NCBI RefSeq assembly: GCF_947260015.1
Contig: NZ_CAMYOM010000020.1
Coordinates: forward strand, 36,626 to 79,375
Direction: 5' to 3'
Source: an uncultured Eudoraea sp.
GTDB lineage: Bacteria; Bacteroidota; Bacteroidia; Flavobacteriales; Flavobacteriaceae
Length of the DNA stretch: 42,750 nt
Shown here: positions 15,126-23,882 of the stretch, one piece after another
Layout: each line of letters opens with the position of its first letter
Numbering within the stretch: the stretch's first letter is position 1
Position numbers and translations under genes: made by a program
The notes under the pieces: generated by a model
Told to the model about the DNA's origin: nothing
Databases searched by the model: none
Seen by the model: the letters and a program-made list of their open reading frames with translations, nothing else

Positions 15126-17388
15126 TATTTACTTAATAATGATCATTGCTCTGGCCGCTTTGGCAGTTGCGGATTTAGTAGTTGGGGTAAGCAATGATGC
15201 GGTAAATTTTTTAAATTCCGCAATCGGGTCTAAGGCAATATCATTCAGGACAATAATGATTGTGGCAAGTTTGGGCATTGCCTGTGGGGCAATATTTTCA
15301 AGTGGGATGATGGAAGTAGCAAGAAAGGGAATATTTAATCCTGGAGAGTTCTACTTCAATGAGATTATGTTCATTTTTATGGCCGTAATGATAACCGATA
15401 TCCTGTTATTGGATTTCTTTAATACCCTGGGGATGCCTACCTCAACTACGGTTTCTATTGTATTTGAATTGTTAGGTGCTGCGGTAGCCATGTCGCTAAT
15501 AAAAATCGCTGCAGACGGCGGAAGTTTTTCTGAAATCGTAAATTACATTAATACGTCTAAAGCCTTTCAGATAATTATGGGGATATTACTGTCTGTGGTG
15601 GTAGCTTTTTCCATAGGAGCTATTGTTCAATGGATTTCCCGAATTTTATTATCATTTGATTTTGAAAAAAAATCCAAGTGGGTAGGCGCAATTTTTGGTG
15701 GTGTAGCATTATCCGCAATCACTTATTTTATATTCATGAAAGGCATTAAAGGAACACCTTATGCCGGTGAGAGTTATGATTTAATTGGAGGCGTAAAAAT
15801 TAGTGCCTTCCTGGAAGATCAGGTGTTACCTATTATTCTGTTGAGTTTTGTATTCTGGTCTTTATTTTCATATATATTGATAAATCTTACCAAAACCAAT
15901 ATTTATAAATTAATTATTGGTGTTGGGACATTCGCATTGGCACTGGCCTTTGCAGGTAATGATCTTGTTAACTTTATAGGCGTGCCAATTGCAGCATATC
16001 AGTCTTATGAAGCATGGACAGTTTCAGGAGTAGCAGCTACAGAATTTAGTATGGAAGTATTAGCCTCAAAAGTTCCTACACCTACAGTATTACTGTTCAT
16101 TTCAGGATTGATAATGGTAGTTACATTATGGTTTTCAAAAAAAGCGCGCTATGTGGCGGATACGGAGATTAATCTGGCAAGAGAGGGAGAAGCAAAAGAA
16201 CGGTTTAGGCCAAATAACTTATCGAGAGGTTTAGTCAGGTTTTCCATTTTGGCATCCAAATATACCGAAACCGTATTACCAAATTCCCTGCTTGAAAGAA
16301 TTAACAGGCAATTTAAAAAACGTACTCTTGCCCTTTCAAAAGGAAAAGTACATGAATATGCGGCTTTTGATATGGTTAGAGCTGCTGTAAATCTTACGGT
16401 GGCCGGTATACTGATCTCAATTGCAACCTCTTATAAATTGCCTTTATCAACAACCTATGTCACGTTTATGGTAGCCATGGGAACTTCACTTGCAGATCGT
16501 GCATGGGGAAGCGAGAGTGCAGTGTATAGAGTGGCAGGTGTATTAAATGTGATTGGAGGTTGGTTTGCAACAGCAATTATTGCGTTTATAGCTGCAGGTA
16601 CAATTCTAGCGATTATAAGTTTCGGTAAAGGTGCAGCTATTGCAGTATTACTGTTTGTTGCCATATTATTGCTGGCAAGAAATTACATTTCCTATAAAAG
16701 AAAAGCCACGGCAATACGCGTCGAGGATATGTTGATAAGATCGGAAAGTAGTTCCGTACTGGGTGTAATAGAAGAAAGTGTTCATAATATTTCTAAGGTG
16801 CTTAAAAGGAGTAGTAAGCTCTATAGAAATAGTATAGATGGTTTGGCGAGGCAAAACCTGGATACACTTAAAAAGAATAAGAATAATGTTGTTAAATTAT
16901 CGGATGAAATAGATGATCTACGAGACAATTTATTTTACTTTATTAAAAATCTTGATGATAGTAGTATTGAGGCAAGTAATTTTTATATAAATATTTTGGG
17001 CTATTTAACAGATATTGTACAATCTCTTGAATACATTACAAAAATCACCCATAAGCACGTAAACAATAACCACAAAAAATTAAAGTACAATCAGGTTAAA
17101 GAACTCAGCGAAATAAATCAAGAACTGGAATCGCTTCTTACCCGTTCCAAAAAGGCATTTGATAATCGTTCTTTTGAAGAAATAGGAGAGATAATACAAC
17201 AGAAGGAAGAATTATATAAACTTGTTTCTCTTAAAGTTGAAAAACAAGTTCAGAGAACCCGTTCGGAAGAATCCAGTCCAAAAAACACGACCTTATATTT
17301 TTCTCTTCTGTTAGAAACTAAGGATTTGATGACGGCGACTATTAATCTGCTCGAATTATATTATGACATGCACGATCGCAGTATTTAG
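15118..17388 (+). CDS. PiT-family inorganic phosphate transporter with PhoU-like C-terminal domain
   Basis: A 756-residue inner-membrane permease that imports inorganic phosphate driven by an ion gradient. The two PiT signature repeats are clear: VGVSNDAVNF (residues 22-31) and FAGNDLVNF (about 278-286). About 12 membrane segments occupy residues 5-525. The last 200 residues are soluble and helical (SSSVLGVIEESVHNISKVLKRSSKLYRN and following), resembling a PhoU-like domain as in other Bacteroidota PiT proteins. No separate pst or phoU genes are in the window. It lies in the porin operon, so both steps of phosphate entry are co-ordered. Confidence 0.94.
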   Translation: MDNIYLIMIIALAALAVADLVVGVSNDAVNFLNSAIGSKAISFRTIMIVASLGIACGAIFSSGMMEVARKGIFNPGEFYFNEIMFIFMAVMITDILLLDFFNTLGMPTSTTVSIVFELLGAAVAMSLIKIAADGGSFSEIVNYINTSKAFQIIMGILLSVVVAFSIGAIVQWISRILLSFDFEKKSKWVGAIFGGVALSAITYFIFMKGIKGTPYAGESYDLIGGVKISAFLEDQVLPIILLSFVFWSLFSYILINLTKTNIYKLIIGVGTFALALAFAGNDLVNFIGVPIAAYQSYEAWTVSGVAATEFSMEVLASKVPTPTVLLFISGLIMVVTLWFSKKARYVADTEINLAREGEAKERFRPNNLSRGLVRFSILASKYTETVLPNSLLERINRQFKKRTLALSKGKVHEYAAFDMVRAAVNLTVAGILISIATSYKLPLSTTYVTFMVAMGTSLADRAWGSESAVYRVAGVLNVIGGWFATAIIAFIAAGTILAIISFGKGAAIAVLLFVAILLLARNYISYKRKATAIRVEDMLIRSESSSVLGVIEESVHNISKVLKRSSKLYRNSIDGLARQNLDTLKKNKNNVVKLSDEIDDLRDNLFYFIKNLDDSSIEASNFYINILGYLTDIVQSLEYITKITHKHVNNNHKKLKYNQVKELSEINQELESLLTRSKKAFDNRSFEEIGEIIQQKEELYKLVSLKVEKQVQRTRSEESSPKNTTLYFSLLLETKDLMTATINLLELYYDMHDRSI

Positions 17389-17432
17389 CTTATAAGAATA
17401 GATTATTATACGTTTTAATATAAATAAAGTTC

Positions 17433-17480
17433 GCACCTAAAAAAGTATTCCCATGGAATCTTATTTAGGTGCTTTTATTT
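17433..17480 (+). terminator. Terminator of the porin/PiT operon, between convergent genes
   Basis: A 9-bp stem (GCACCTAAA / TTTAGGTGC, 17433-17441 with 17464-17472) encloses an imperfect inner stem and is followed by TTTTATTTT on the plus strand. It abuts the stop codon of the convergent Na/Pi gene and may act weakly in both directions. Confidence 0.75.
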
Positions 17481-19262
17481 TGACAGGACCATAGTATCGT
17501 CCTCTTTTTTCTCTTTATCTGCTATTTCAGCATAAGAAGTATCAGATTGTCCATAGAGTATTTCAGCGACTTTGATAAGTTCTTTTATTAGATTGTTCAG
17601 GTTATCAGTATCATTCACAAGAGAAGAAGCCATATCTGTGGTTATTAAGTCTTTTCTGATTAACCTGTCAATTTCCAGATTGCTCTTATGTATATTTTCT
17701 TTCGCTTGTTGCCTTAGCTCCAGCAGCTTTTGATGATATTTCTCTTTTTCTTTTTCAGTTCTGAATAAATAGATAACCCGCAATACTTTAACAACTTTTT
17801 GACGAAACGTATTATAAACCTTTTTAATATGTTTATTTTCCGAAGCTAAATATCTCGAAACACTATTTCCCAATTCAAGCACATCGCGAATTATTTCAAC
17901 CATTTTCCTATTAGCCACTTTAAGTTCCATAATTTGATTGTTTTGTGCATCAGTTAATTTCAGGTTACTTTGGGCTTGTACAGCAAACTTTATTATTTCT
18001 CCATAAATAGTTTTTACTTTTCTCAAATACAATTCCCGTACGTCCGTTTTAAAATCTTTCGTAGATTTTTTGACAACAGTTTTTGGTTTAATATCTGATA
18101 TTATATCTTCCCGGTGAATATTTAAAGCATGTGCCACAATTTCAAAAATTGCATTTTTATATAAATATTTAGTTTCCTTTTTAAGGGAGGCAATTGCGGT
18201 CTCAGGATATTTCAACATTTTCTTGTCTAAATATTTTGGTTCTTCAATGGCTTTTTTCGGATCAAGTTTCTCAGGAACCATTTTTTCTACCAATCGGGCA
18301 ATGGGTTTAATAAACCAAACCAATAAAAATGTATTCAGAACATTGAATACCGTGTGGAATAAGGAAATAGCAACAGGTATAGCTGCGGCACTCACAAAAG
18401 GAGACGCTGACCCTAATTTCTGTACCGCCCAATTTATCATCTGTAAAAATGGATAGAACACAACCAGCATCCAGATTACACCCAAAACATTAAAAATAAA
18501 ATGGGCCCTTGCCGTTCTTTTTGCCTGGAAATTGCCAACAATTGCCGCAATATTTGCCGTTATGGTCGTGCCAATATTCTCACCTAAAACCATGGCGGCG
18601 GCCAATTCAAATGGGATCCAGCCCTGGGCTGTCATTATCAGTGTTAAAGCCATGGTAGCACTGGAAGATTGGATGATCAGGGTAAGTATGGTACCAATAA
18701 TCAAAAAAAGAAGTACCGACCAAAATCCTGCATTCGTGTACCTTGAAAGAAATTCCAGGATTTGGGGGTTCTCATTAATATCAGGCATTGCATCCTTTAA
18801 AAATTGTAACCCTATAAACAGAATTGCAAATCCTATGATAAACTCACCCCAGTTTTTTGTATTGTCCTTCTTTGAAAACGTAAACAAAAACCCAAAGCCT
18901 ACTAAAGGGAGTGCTATAGAACTCATGCTTACCTTAAAACCCAGGAGTGTAATTAACCATGCCGTAATGGTAGTACCTATATTGGCCCCCATGATTACAC
19001 TTATGGCCTCCGGCAAAGTTAGCAAAGAAGCATTTGAAAAACTTACTACCATAAGCGTAGTGGCGGAGGAAGATTGTATTACAGACGTAATGAGAAAACC
19101 GGTTATTATACCTAAAAACCTGTTAGAAGTCATGGTTGCAAGAATAGACCGCATTTTATTTCCAGCCAGCCTTAGCAAGGCATCACTCATTACTTTCATC
19201 CCAAAGAGAAATAACCCCAGGGAGCCAATCAATTCTAAAATATCGGTAAATCCGTAATTCAT
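17475..19262 (-). CDS. Na/Pi cotransporter family protein with PhoU-like tail
   Basis: A 595-residue inner-membrane protein of the NptA/PNaS family (sodium-dependent phosphate symport). The two inverted Na_Pi_cotrans repeats are visible: QSSSAT at 63-68 with GANIGTTIT, and QSSSAT at 198-203 with GENIGTTIT. Membrane segments fill residues 7-330. The remaining 250 residues are charged and helical (TKDFKTDVRELYLRKVKTIYGEIIKFAVQ and following), as in PhoU-like tails of this family. It converges on the PiT gene. Some family members export phosphate rather than import it, so the direction is not settled by sequence. Confidence 0.9.
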   Translation of the reverse strand: MNYGFTDILELIGSLGLFLFGMKVMSDALLRLAGNKMRSILATMTSNRFLGIITGFLITSVIQSSSATTLMVVSFSNASLLTLPEAISVIMGANIGTTITAWLITLLGFKVSMSSIALPLVGFGFLFTFSKKDNTKNWGEFIIGFAILFIGLQFLKDAMPDINENPQILEFLSRYTNAGFWSVLLFLIIGTILTLIIQSSSATMALTLIMTAQGWIPFELAAAMVLGENIGTTITANIAAIVGNFQAKRTARAHFIFNVLGVIWMLVVFYPFLQMINWAVQKLGSASPFVSAAAIPVAISLFHTVFNVLNTFLLVWFIKPIARLVEKMVPEKLDPKKAIEEPKYLDKKMLKYPETAIASLKKETKYLYKNAIFEIVAHALNIHREDIISDIKPKTVVKKSTKDFKTDVRELYLRKVKTIYGEIIKFAVQAQSNLKLTDAQNNQIMELKVANRKMVEIIRDVLELGNSVSRYLASENKHIKKVYNTFRQKVVKVLRVIYLFRTEKEKEKYHQKLLELRQQAKENIHKSNLEIDRLIRKDLITTDMASSLVNDTDNLNNLIKELIKVAEILYGQSDTSYAEIADKEKKEDDTMVLSK

Positions 19263-19272
19263 CTATCTGTCA

Positions 19273-19320
19273 CAAGTATAATATTTAAATTTAAGTAAAC
19301 AAATTGTTAATTCTAAGTAA
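19273..19320 (-). promoter_or_regulatory. Promoter of the Na/Pi gene with weak 11-bp-phased hexamers
   Basis: On the minus strand a good -7 match, TATACTTG, covers 19280-19273, 11 nt before the start codon region. Upstream, TTACTT (19320-19315), TAACAA (19309-19304) and TTACTT (19298-19293) are 11 bp apart, as in the island's other boxes. Their distance to the -7 box is 16 nt, not 12, and the region is very AT-rich, so membership in the same regulon is uncertain. Confidence 0.35.
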
Positions 19321-19404
19321 ATTTAAGATTTTGTATTTCTTTATAATACCGATAATAAACAAATCATTAAAAAGCTTTCTTACTTTTATTTTTCACTTTA
19401 AGTA

Positions 19405-19727
19405 CGAGTATCATTTTCAGGCAGGACCTTACTGCTCCTCAACAGCTGAACAAAGCAATAAGTTAAAAGAGATAACAGTTGAACTACCTCAACAATATAT
19501 TAAGTAAGTTGCTAAAAAAGACAACATAATTACAGAGCAATTAATGGACAAGGTAATTGCAAACCGTTGATTAATGGTTCTAAAATCATATCTGTGGACC
19601 ACACTATAGAACACAGATTAGGTTGTGAACTCGCCCAAACCATGAAAAACTATTATATCTATTTATATTGGCTGCCTATAAAGAGTCTGAGGGAAAAGAT
19701 AGCTGGTACTCTTATTATGATCTTTAA
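19405..19727 (+). pseudogene. Probable decayed coding sequence, unidentified
   Basis: The 730-nt gap between the Na/Pi gene and the CAP-domain gene has no intact ORF, but fragments read like protein in changing frames. One frame gives SNKLKEITVELPQQYIK, a stop at 19507, then VAKKDNIITEQLMDKVIANR and another stop. A different frame later gives LAAYKESEGKDSWYSYYDL and a stop at 19725. This is what a gene relic with several frameshifts and stops looks like. I do not recognise the family, and no insertion-sequence ends are visible. The rest of the gap (19728-19995) shows only a 6-bp GGGATT/AATCCC hairpin near 19816-19829 and an AACGGAT/ATCCGTT inverted pair. Confidence 0.35.
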
Positions 19728-19995
19728 ACCTTAGCCCTCCAGGTTTATCAGTTTTACTACAATAAAGAATAAAATGATGACGAATACTATTCTAACCGGC
19801 CAGGAAAAAATTAACGGGATTAAAATCCCAAAAAAAGGGCGTAGCACTAAAATACAAATGATAAAAATTCGGGAACGGATACACTTACCAAAACATTTGT
19901 ATTAACGGACTAAGTAGCATGCCCGATCCGTTCGTCGAAAAATAAATACCATTTTGGTTGTGACTGCGTTATTTGGAAAGCAACAAGTCATTACT

Positions 19996-20970
19996 ATGAA
20001 ATTTCCATCTTCTTTATCGGCCTGCTATTTCCAATTTTGTTTAAGCTTGCTCTTTCTGCTTACTTCATGCAGTGAGGACGCATTAGAGCAAGATGACATC
20101 CAAGAGATAGAAACCGAGCAAGAAATACCAACTGACAATGTTGCCCGGCTAGAAGCAAAGAATCTTTATTTAGATTATTATCTGGCTACTCAGACTTCCG
20201 GATCAGACATCTCATGGACTGGCGACGAGCCTTCCTGTGTCCCCGGAATCGCTCCGGAACTCACCAAAGCTAAAATATTACAACGACTGGATTACTACAG
20301 AAAGGTGGTAGGTTTAAATAATATAATTTCGGAGAACATGTCGAAAAGTGATAAAGCCCAGATGGCCGCTTTAATTATGAATGCCAATGATCAGCTAGAC
20401 CACGACCCACCTTCATCATGGAAATGTTACACTACTGAAGGTAAAGAAGGTGCTGGTAATTCTCTTTTGACCATGACAAAAAATGCGGAAGCTATTGATT
20501 CATATATTAGAGACCAGGGAGCGGATAATGGCCCTGTGGGCCATAGGAGGTGGTTATTATGGCCTCGGTTACAAGAAATAGGTATAGGCAACACAAATAG
20601 GTCTAATGCCATATGGGTGTTGGGAAATTCTGGTACTCCGCCGTCCGACGCCCCCGAATTTATCTCCTGGCCACCTAAGGGTTATATTCCGGATAGGCTT
20701 GTTTTCCCAAGATGGTCATTCTCAATTGCCGGGGCAAATTTTTCTTCCACCACGGTTTCAATGCTGGACTCAAATAACAATAATATAAATCTTCAAATTG
20801 AGGCATTAAGCAACTCCTATGGAGACCCTACCGTTGTCTGGATACCTGAAAACATCAATACCAATGTAACTGCGGACTCATCGTATATAATTACCCTTAA
20901 AGATGTGGAGATTAACGGGGTGTTAATGGACTATTCCTACCAGGTTACCTTGTTTGACCCTAATAATTGA
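19996..20970 (+). CDS. CAP-domain (SCP/PR-1-like) lipoprotein
   Basis: A 324-residue predicted lipoprotein. I place the start at 19996 so that the signal peptide MKFPSSLSACYFQFCLSLLFLLTSC ends in a lipobox (LLTSC). An earlier in-frame start at 19954 would add 14 residues and bury it. Residues about 80-200 carry CAP-like features: RLDYYRKVVGLNN, MSKSDKAQMAALIMNANDQLDH, and DNGPVGHRRWLLWPR (the HRR/GH segment of bacterial CAP proteins). The C-terminal 110 residues look like a beta-sandwich. The role is unknown. It is monocistronic. Confidence 0.8.
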   Translation: MKFPSSLSACYFQFCLSLLFLLTSCSEDALEQDDIQEIETEQEIPTDNVARLEAKNLYLDYYLATQTSGSDISWTGDEPSCVPGIAPELTKAKILQRLDYYRKVVGLNNIISENMSKSDKAQMAALIMNANDQLDHDPPSSWKCYTTEGKEGAGNSLLTMTKNAEAIDSYIRDQGADNGPVGHRRWLLWPRLQEIGIGNTNRSNAIWVLGNSGTPPSDAPEFISWPPKGYIPDRLVFPRWSFSIAGANFSSTTVSMLDSNNNNINLQIEALSNSYGDPTVVWIPENINTNVTADSSYIITLKDVEINGVLMDYSYQVTLFDPNN

Positions 20971-21067
20971 ACTGACCAAGATCATTTCATAAGAATATTA
21001 GCTTTTATACTTTTAACCAGAGTTACGCTACAAAGCGTAAAATTTATCAACATCTAAATCTGGAATT

Positions 21068-21574
21068 ATGAAAAAATTTATTCTTAGTTTATTAGTAATT
21101 GGCCTAACTAGCCTGGCATATTCACAAGTCACTAAAGTAGAGGAATTATCTGAAGTAGTCGTTACTGCTGTGAATTACAAGTATTTAAATCAAACTGATA
21201 ACAAAGTGGCTGCAGTACCTGTTCAAATGCTACAACGTAAAGTTGCCGCATATGATGTAACAACAAAAGACTATTATCAGGATGATTATGATTACTATAC
21301 CGTAGAGTTTTACATTCCCGATGGAAAGATCGTTGCCGCATATGATGCTGATGGCAAGATTATGAGAACTATTGAAAAATTCAACGATATTAAATTACCG
21401 GCCGCTGTATCTAAAGCATTGCTAGAGCGTTTTCCTAACTGGGAAATAACAAGCGATGTTTATCGGGTTACTTATTCAGATAAAAAGGGTGCCAAAAAGC
21501 ATTATAAACTTAAATTGCAAAATGGGGATAAAACAATGAAAGTTAAGATGAATGAAGACGGAGAATTCCTATAA
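21068..21574 (+). CDS. Exported PepSY-like domain protein
   Basis: A 168-residue secreted protein (signal MKKFILSLLVIGLTSLAYSQ). The C-terminal part (AVSKALLERFPNWEITSDVYRVTYSDKKGAKKHYKLKLQNG) resembles the PepSY-like/BLIP-like fold common in Bacteroidota periplasmic proteins. Homologues in databases are often mislabelled as nicotinate-nucleotide adenylyltransferase, presumably because they sit beside nadD as here. No NadD motif is present, so that label would be wrong. Function unknown. Confidence 0.75.
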   Translation: MKKFILSLLVIGLTSLAYSQVTKVEELSEVVVTAVNYKYLNQTDNKVAAVPVQMLQRKVAAYDVTTKDYYQDDYDYYTVEFYIPDGKIVAAYDADGKIMRTIEKFNDIKLPAAVSKALLERFPNWEITSDVYRVTYSDKKGAKKHYKLKLQNGDKTMKVKMNEDGEFL

Positions 21575-21623
21575 TTCTTATCCGTTACAACAGTTAAAGT
21601 TGACCCCATAAATAGCAACTTTG

Positions 21624-21658
21624 AAAAGGCCAGGTGTTCATTGCACCGGGCCTTTTTT
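21624..21658 (+). terminator. Intrinsic terminator between convergent PepSY-like gene and nadD
   Basis: A long imperfect stem (AAAAGGCC, mismatch, GGTG / CACC, mismatch, GGCCTTTT) runs into T. It lies between the two stop codons and could work for both strands, better for plus. Confidence 0.85.
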
Positions 21659-21669
21659 AAATTATGATG

Positions 21670-22254
21670 CTATCTATAAAAATTCATCTCATCCAAATAA
21701 GTCCAGACCGCATCTGGTAGCATTGCCCTAATATTTTTTCCCAACTTATGTTGTTTGCGAATAAATGTGGAAGAGATTTCCATTATGGGCGCATTTACCC
21801 ACCTTACTTTTGGATGCCCCGTAAATTTGTGATCTGAAGAATCATCAGAAATTCGGGGATAAACATAAATATCATGATTTTCCAATATTGCATCAAAATT
21901 TTTCCACTTATGGAATCCCTTTAAATTATCCTCCCCCATTATCAGGCAAAATTGGTTGTCACTACCAAACTTCTCTCCCAAATGAACTAAGGTATTTATA
22001 GTATAATTTGGTTGAGGCAAATCAAATTCAATTCTGCTTGCCTTAAGTCTGGGATAGTCTTTTACAGCTTCAAACACCATTTGGTAGCGATGGTTATTAT
22101 CCAGTAAGCTCTTTTTTACTTTAAATGGACTTTGTGGTGTAATCACAAACCATACTTCATCAAGATCAGAAAACTCAACTAAATAATTGGCAATTATCAA
22201 ATGTCCAACATGTATTGGGTTGAATGTCCCAAAATAAAGACCAATTTTTTTCAT
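21670..22254 (-). CDS. nadD: Nicotinate-nucleotide adenylyltransferase
   Basis: A 194-residue nucleotidyltransferase that adenylates nicotinate mononucleotide to deamido-NAD in NAD synthesis. The N-terminal GLYFGTFNPIHVGHL carries the family's GxFxPxHxGH motif, and the C-terminal ISSTFIRKQHKLGKN matches the ISSTxIR motif. The length is standard. It is the last gene of the yicC-gmk-nadD cluster, 83 nt after gmk. Confidence 0.96.
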   Translation of the reverse strand: MKKIGLYFGTFNPIHVGHLIIANYLVEFSDLDEVWFVITPQSPFKVKKSLLDNNHRYQMVFEAVKDYPRLKASRIEFDLPQPNYTINTLVHLGEKFGSDNQFCLIMGEDNLKGFHKWKNFDAILENHDIYVYPRISDDSSDHKFTGHPKVRWVNAPIMEISSTFIRKQHKLGKNIRAMLPDAVWTYLDEMNFYR

Positions 22255-22337
22255 AAAGAATGGCTATATTCTATTCGTTTTTTTATATACCAGGAGAATT
22301 TGTTTTATACAACTTACAAGGCTTATTCTCAACGGAG

Positions 22338-22922
22338 TTACTTCCGCTCTATCCCAATAAAATTTGCAACTAACTTATGTGCCTCGTTAAGTGCAACATC
22401 CAAATCGTAGTTTTTTATTACTTTGTCAAACTGTGGAGCTGTAGCCAATTCCACAGAAGCTTTTGCAATACGCATATTAATTTTATCGTCGCTCTCTGTA
22501 CTACGATTTTTAAGTCTTATTTTTAGTTCGTCCACACTTGGTGGTTTTACAAATACCGCCAGCGTCTTATTGGGAAATTTTTTTTTAATCCGCAAACCAC
22601 CTGCAACATCAATGTCAAATATTACATTCTTACCTTCCGCCCATAAACGCTCCACTTCACTTTTTAATGTCCCATAAAAATTATCTCTATATACTTCTTC
22701 CCATTCCAGGAAATCATCATTTTTTATATGACTTTTAAATTCATTTACTGATATAAAATAGTAGTTTACTCCGTGTTTTTCTTTTCCTCTTTTTGGCCTG
22801 GAAGTGGCGGAAACGGAAAATGCCAGATTTAACTCCTCCTGTTCTAATAAATGTTTTACTATTGTTGTTTTGCCGCTTCCCGAGGGAGCTGAGAAAATAA
22901 TAAGTTTGCCTCCTTGTTTCAC
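22338..22922 (-). CDS. gmk: Guanylate kinase
   Basis: A 194-residue P-loop kinase that phosphorylates GMP to GDP. The Walker A motif is FSAPSGSGKTTIVKHLL (residues 9-25), followed by SATSRPKRGKEKHGVNYYFIS, the GMP-binding region. The start codon overlaps the yicC stop (22919-22922, ATGA), so translation is probably coupled. Length and motifs are canonical. Confidence 0.97.
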   Translation of the reverse strand: MKQGGKLIIFSAPSGSGKTTIVKHLLEQEELNLAFSVSATSRPKRGKEKHGVNYYFISVNEFKSHIKNDDFLEWEEVYRDNFYGTLKSEVERLWAEGKNVIFDIDVAGGLRIKKKFPNKTLAVFVKPPSVDELKIRLKNRSTESDDKINMRIAKASVELATAPQFDKVIKNYDLDVALNEAHKLVANFIGIERK

Positions 22923-23776
22923 AGTACGTTGAGCATTTGTTCCTTTATTTTTTCGAGCTCATCTTTCATTTGAACCACTAATTGCTGCATTGGTGCATAA
23001 TTAGCCTTAGATCCTATTGTATTTATTTCTCTTCCTATTTCCTGACTTATAAATCCCAATTTTTTGCCATTGGAGTCTTCTGATTGTAGCGTGCTTTTAA
23101 AATACTCCAGGTGATTCGCCAATCTAACTTTTTCTTCCGTAATATCGAATTTCTCCAAATAGTATATAAGTTCTTGTTCAAAGCGGTTCGCATCAACCTC
23201 TGTCTTAAGGTCGGCTACTGCCTTTTCTAATCGTTCACGAATTCCAGAAATACGTTCCGGATCCATCTGAACTACCTGTTCCAAGAGCGTACTAAGGTTT
23301 TGTAAACGAGCCAGAAAGTCTCTTTCCAAAACATTACCCTCCTCTGACCGGAAGGAATTTATTTCAGTTAAAGCAGCTGTTAACGCCTGCCGAATGGTCT
23401 TATATTCTTCAGGATCCAGGTCATCACGCTCCGTCTTTAATGTATCGGGTAAGCGCAATGCCATTTCAAGTAAATGCACATCATCTCCGTCAGCGATAGT
23501 CCGTAGCTGCTTCATGTATTGCCGCACTGCTCCTTCGTTAACCTTGGAGGTTGTTTCGTCGCCGGTAATTTCTACATAAAGGTTAAAGTCTATCTTGCCC
23601 CTAACTAACGAATTGGCAATGGTTTTGCGCATTTCCAATTCTTTTTCGCGGTAGGTTGACGGCATTCTGGCATTAAGGTCTAAGGATTTACTGTTCAGCG
23701 ACTTTAACTCTACCGTTATTTTCTTTGAAGGAAGCTGTATAACATGCTTCCCAAATCCTGTCATGGATTGGATCAT
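22919..23776 (-). CDS. yicC: YicC-family endoribonuclease-like protein
   Basis: A 285-residue protein of the YicC/YloC family. It begins with the hallmark MIQSMTGFGK, has SLNSKSLDLNARMP in the N-terminal domain, and the C-terminal DUF1732 segment EKVRLANHLEYFKSTLQSEDSNGKKLGFISQEIGREINTIGSKA (given in part). Members have been reported as RNases that help small-RNA turnover in E. coli. The yicC-gmk gene order is conserved in many bacteria and seen here as a 4-nt overlap. Confidence 0.95.
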   Translation of the reverse strand: MIQSMTGFGKHVIQLPSKKITVELKSLNSKSLDLNARMPSTYREKELEMRKTIANSLVRGKIDFNLYVEITGDETTSKVNEGAVRQYMKQLRTIADGDDVHLLEMALRLPDTLKTERDDLDPEEYKTIRQALTAALTEINSFRSEEGNVLERDFLARLQNLSTLLEQVVQMDPERISGIRERLEKAVADLKTEVDANRFEQELIYYLEKFDITEEKVRLANHLEYFKSTLQSEDSNGKKLGFISQEIGREINTIGSKANYAPMQQLVVQMKDELEKIKEQMLNVL

Positions 23777-23882
23777 TAACTATAATTAAGTTTCGACAAA
23801 TGTACAAAAAAGTAAGGGTTGGGAAATCAGAATTTCCAAGATAGCAACCTCACTTTAAGATGATTTAAGGAGTGCTGTTTTT

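Noticed and set aside
18532-19257. Long open frame (241 codons) opposite the Na/Pi transporter
   Set aside because: It is a shadow of a strongly conserved membrane-protein gene, with no domain and no start signals.
19304-19507. Intact 67-residue ORF upstream of the CAP-domain gene
   Set aside because: The start overlaps the divergent Na/Pi promoter and only the second half looks protein-like; treated as part of a gene relic.
19728-19995. Mobile-element remnant suggested by inverted pairs (AACGGAT/ATCCGTT)
   Set aside because: No transposase fragment, terminal repeats or target duplications could be seen.
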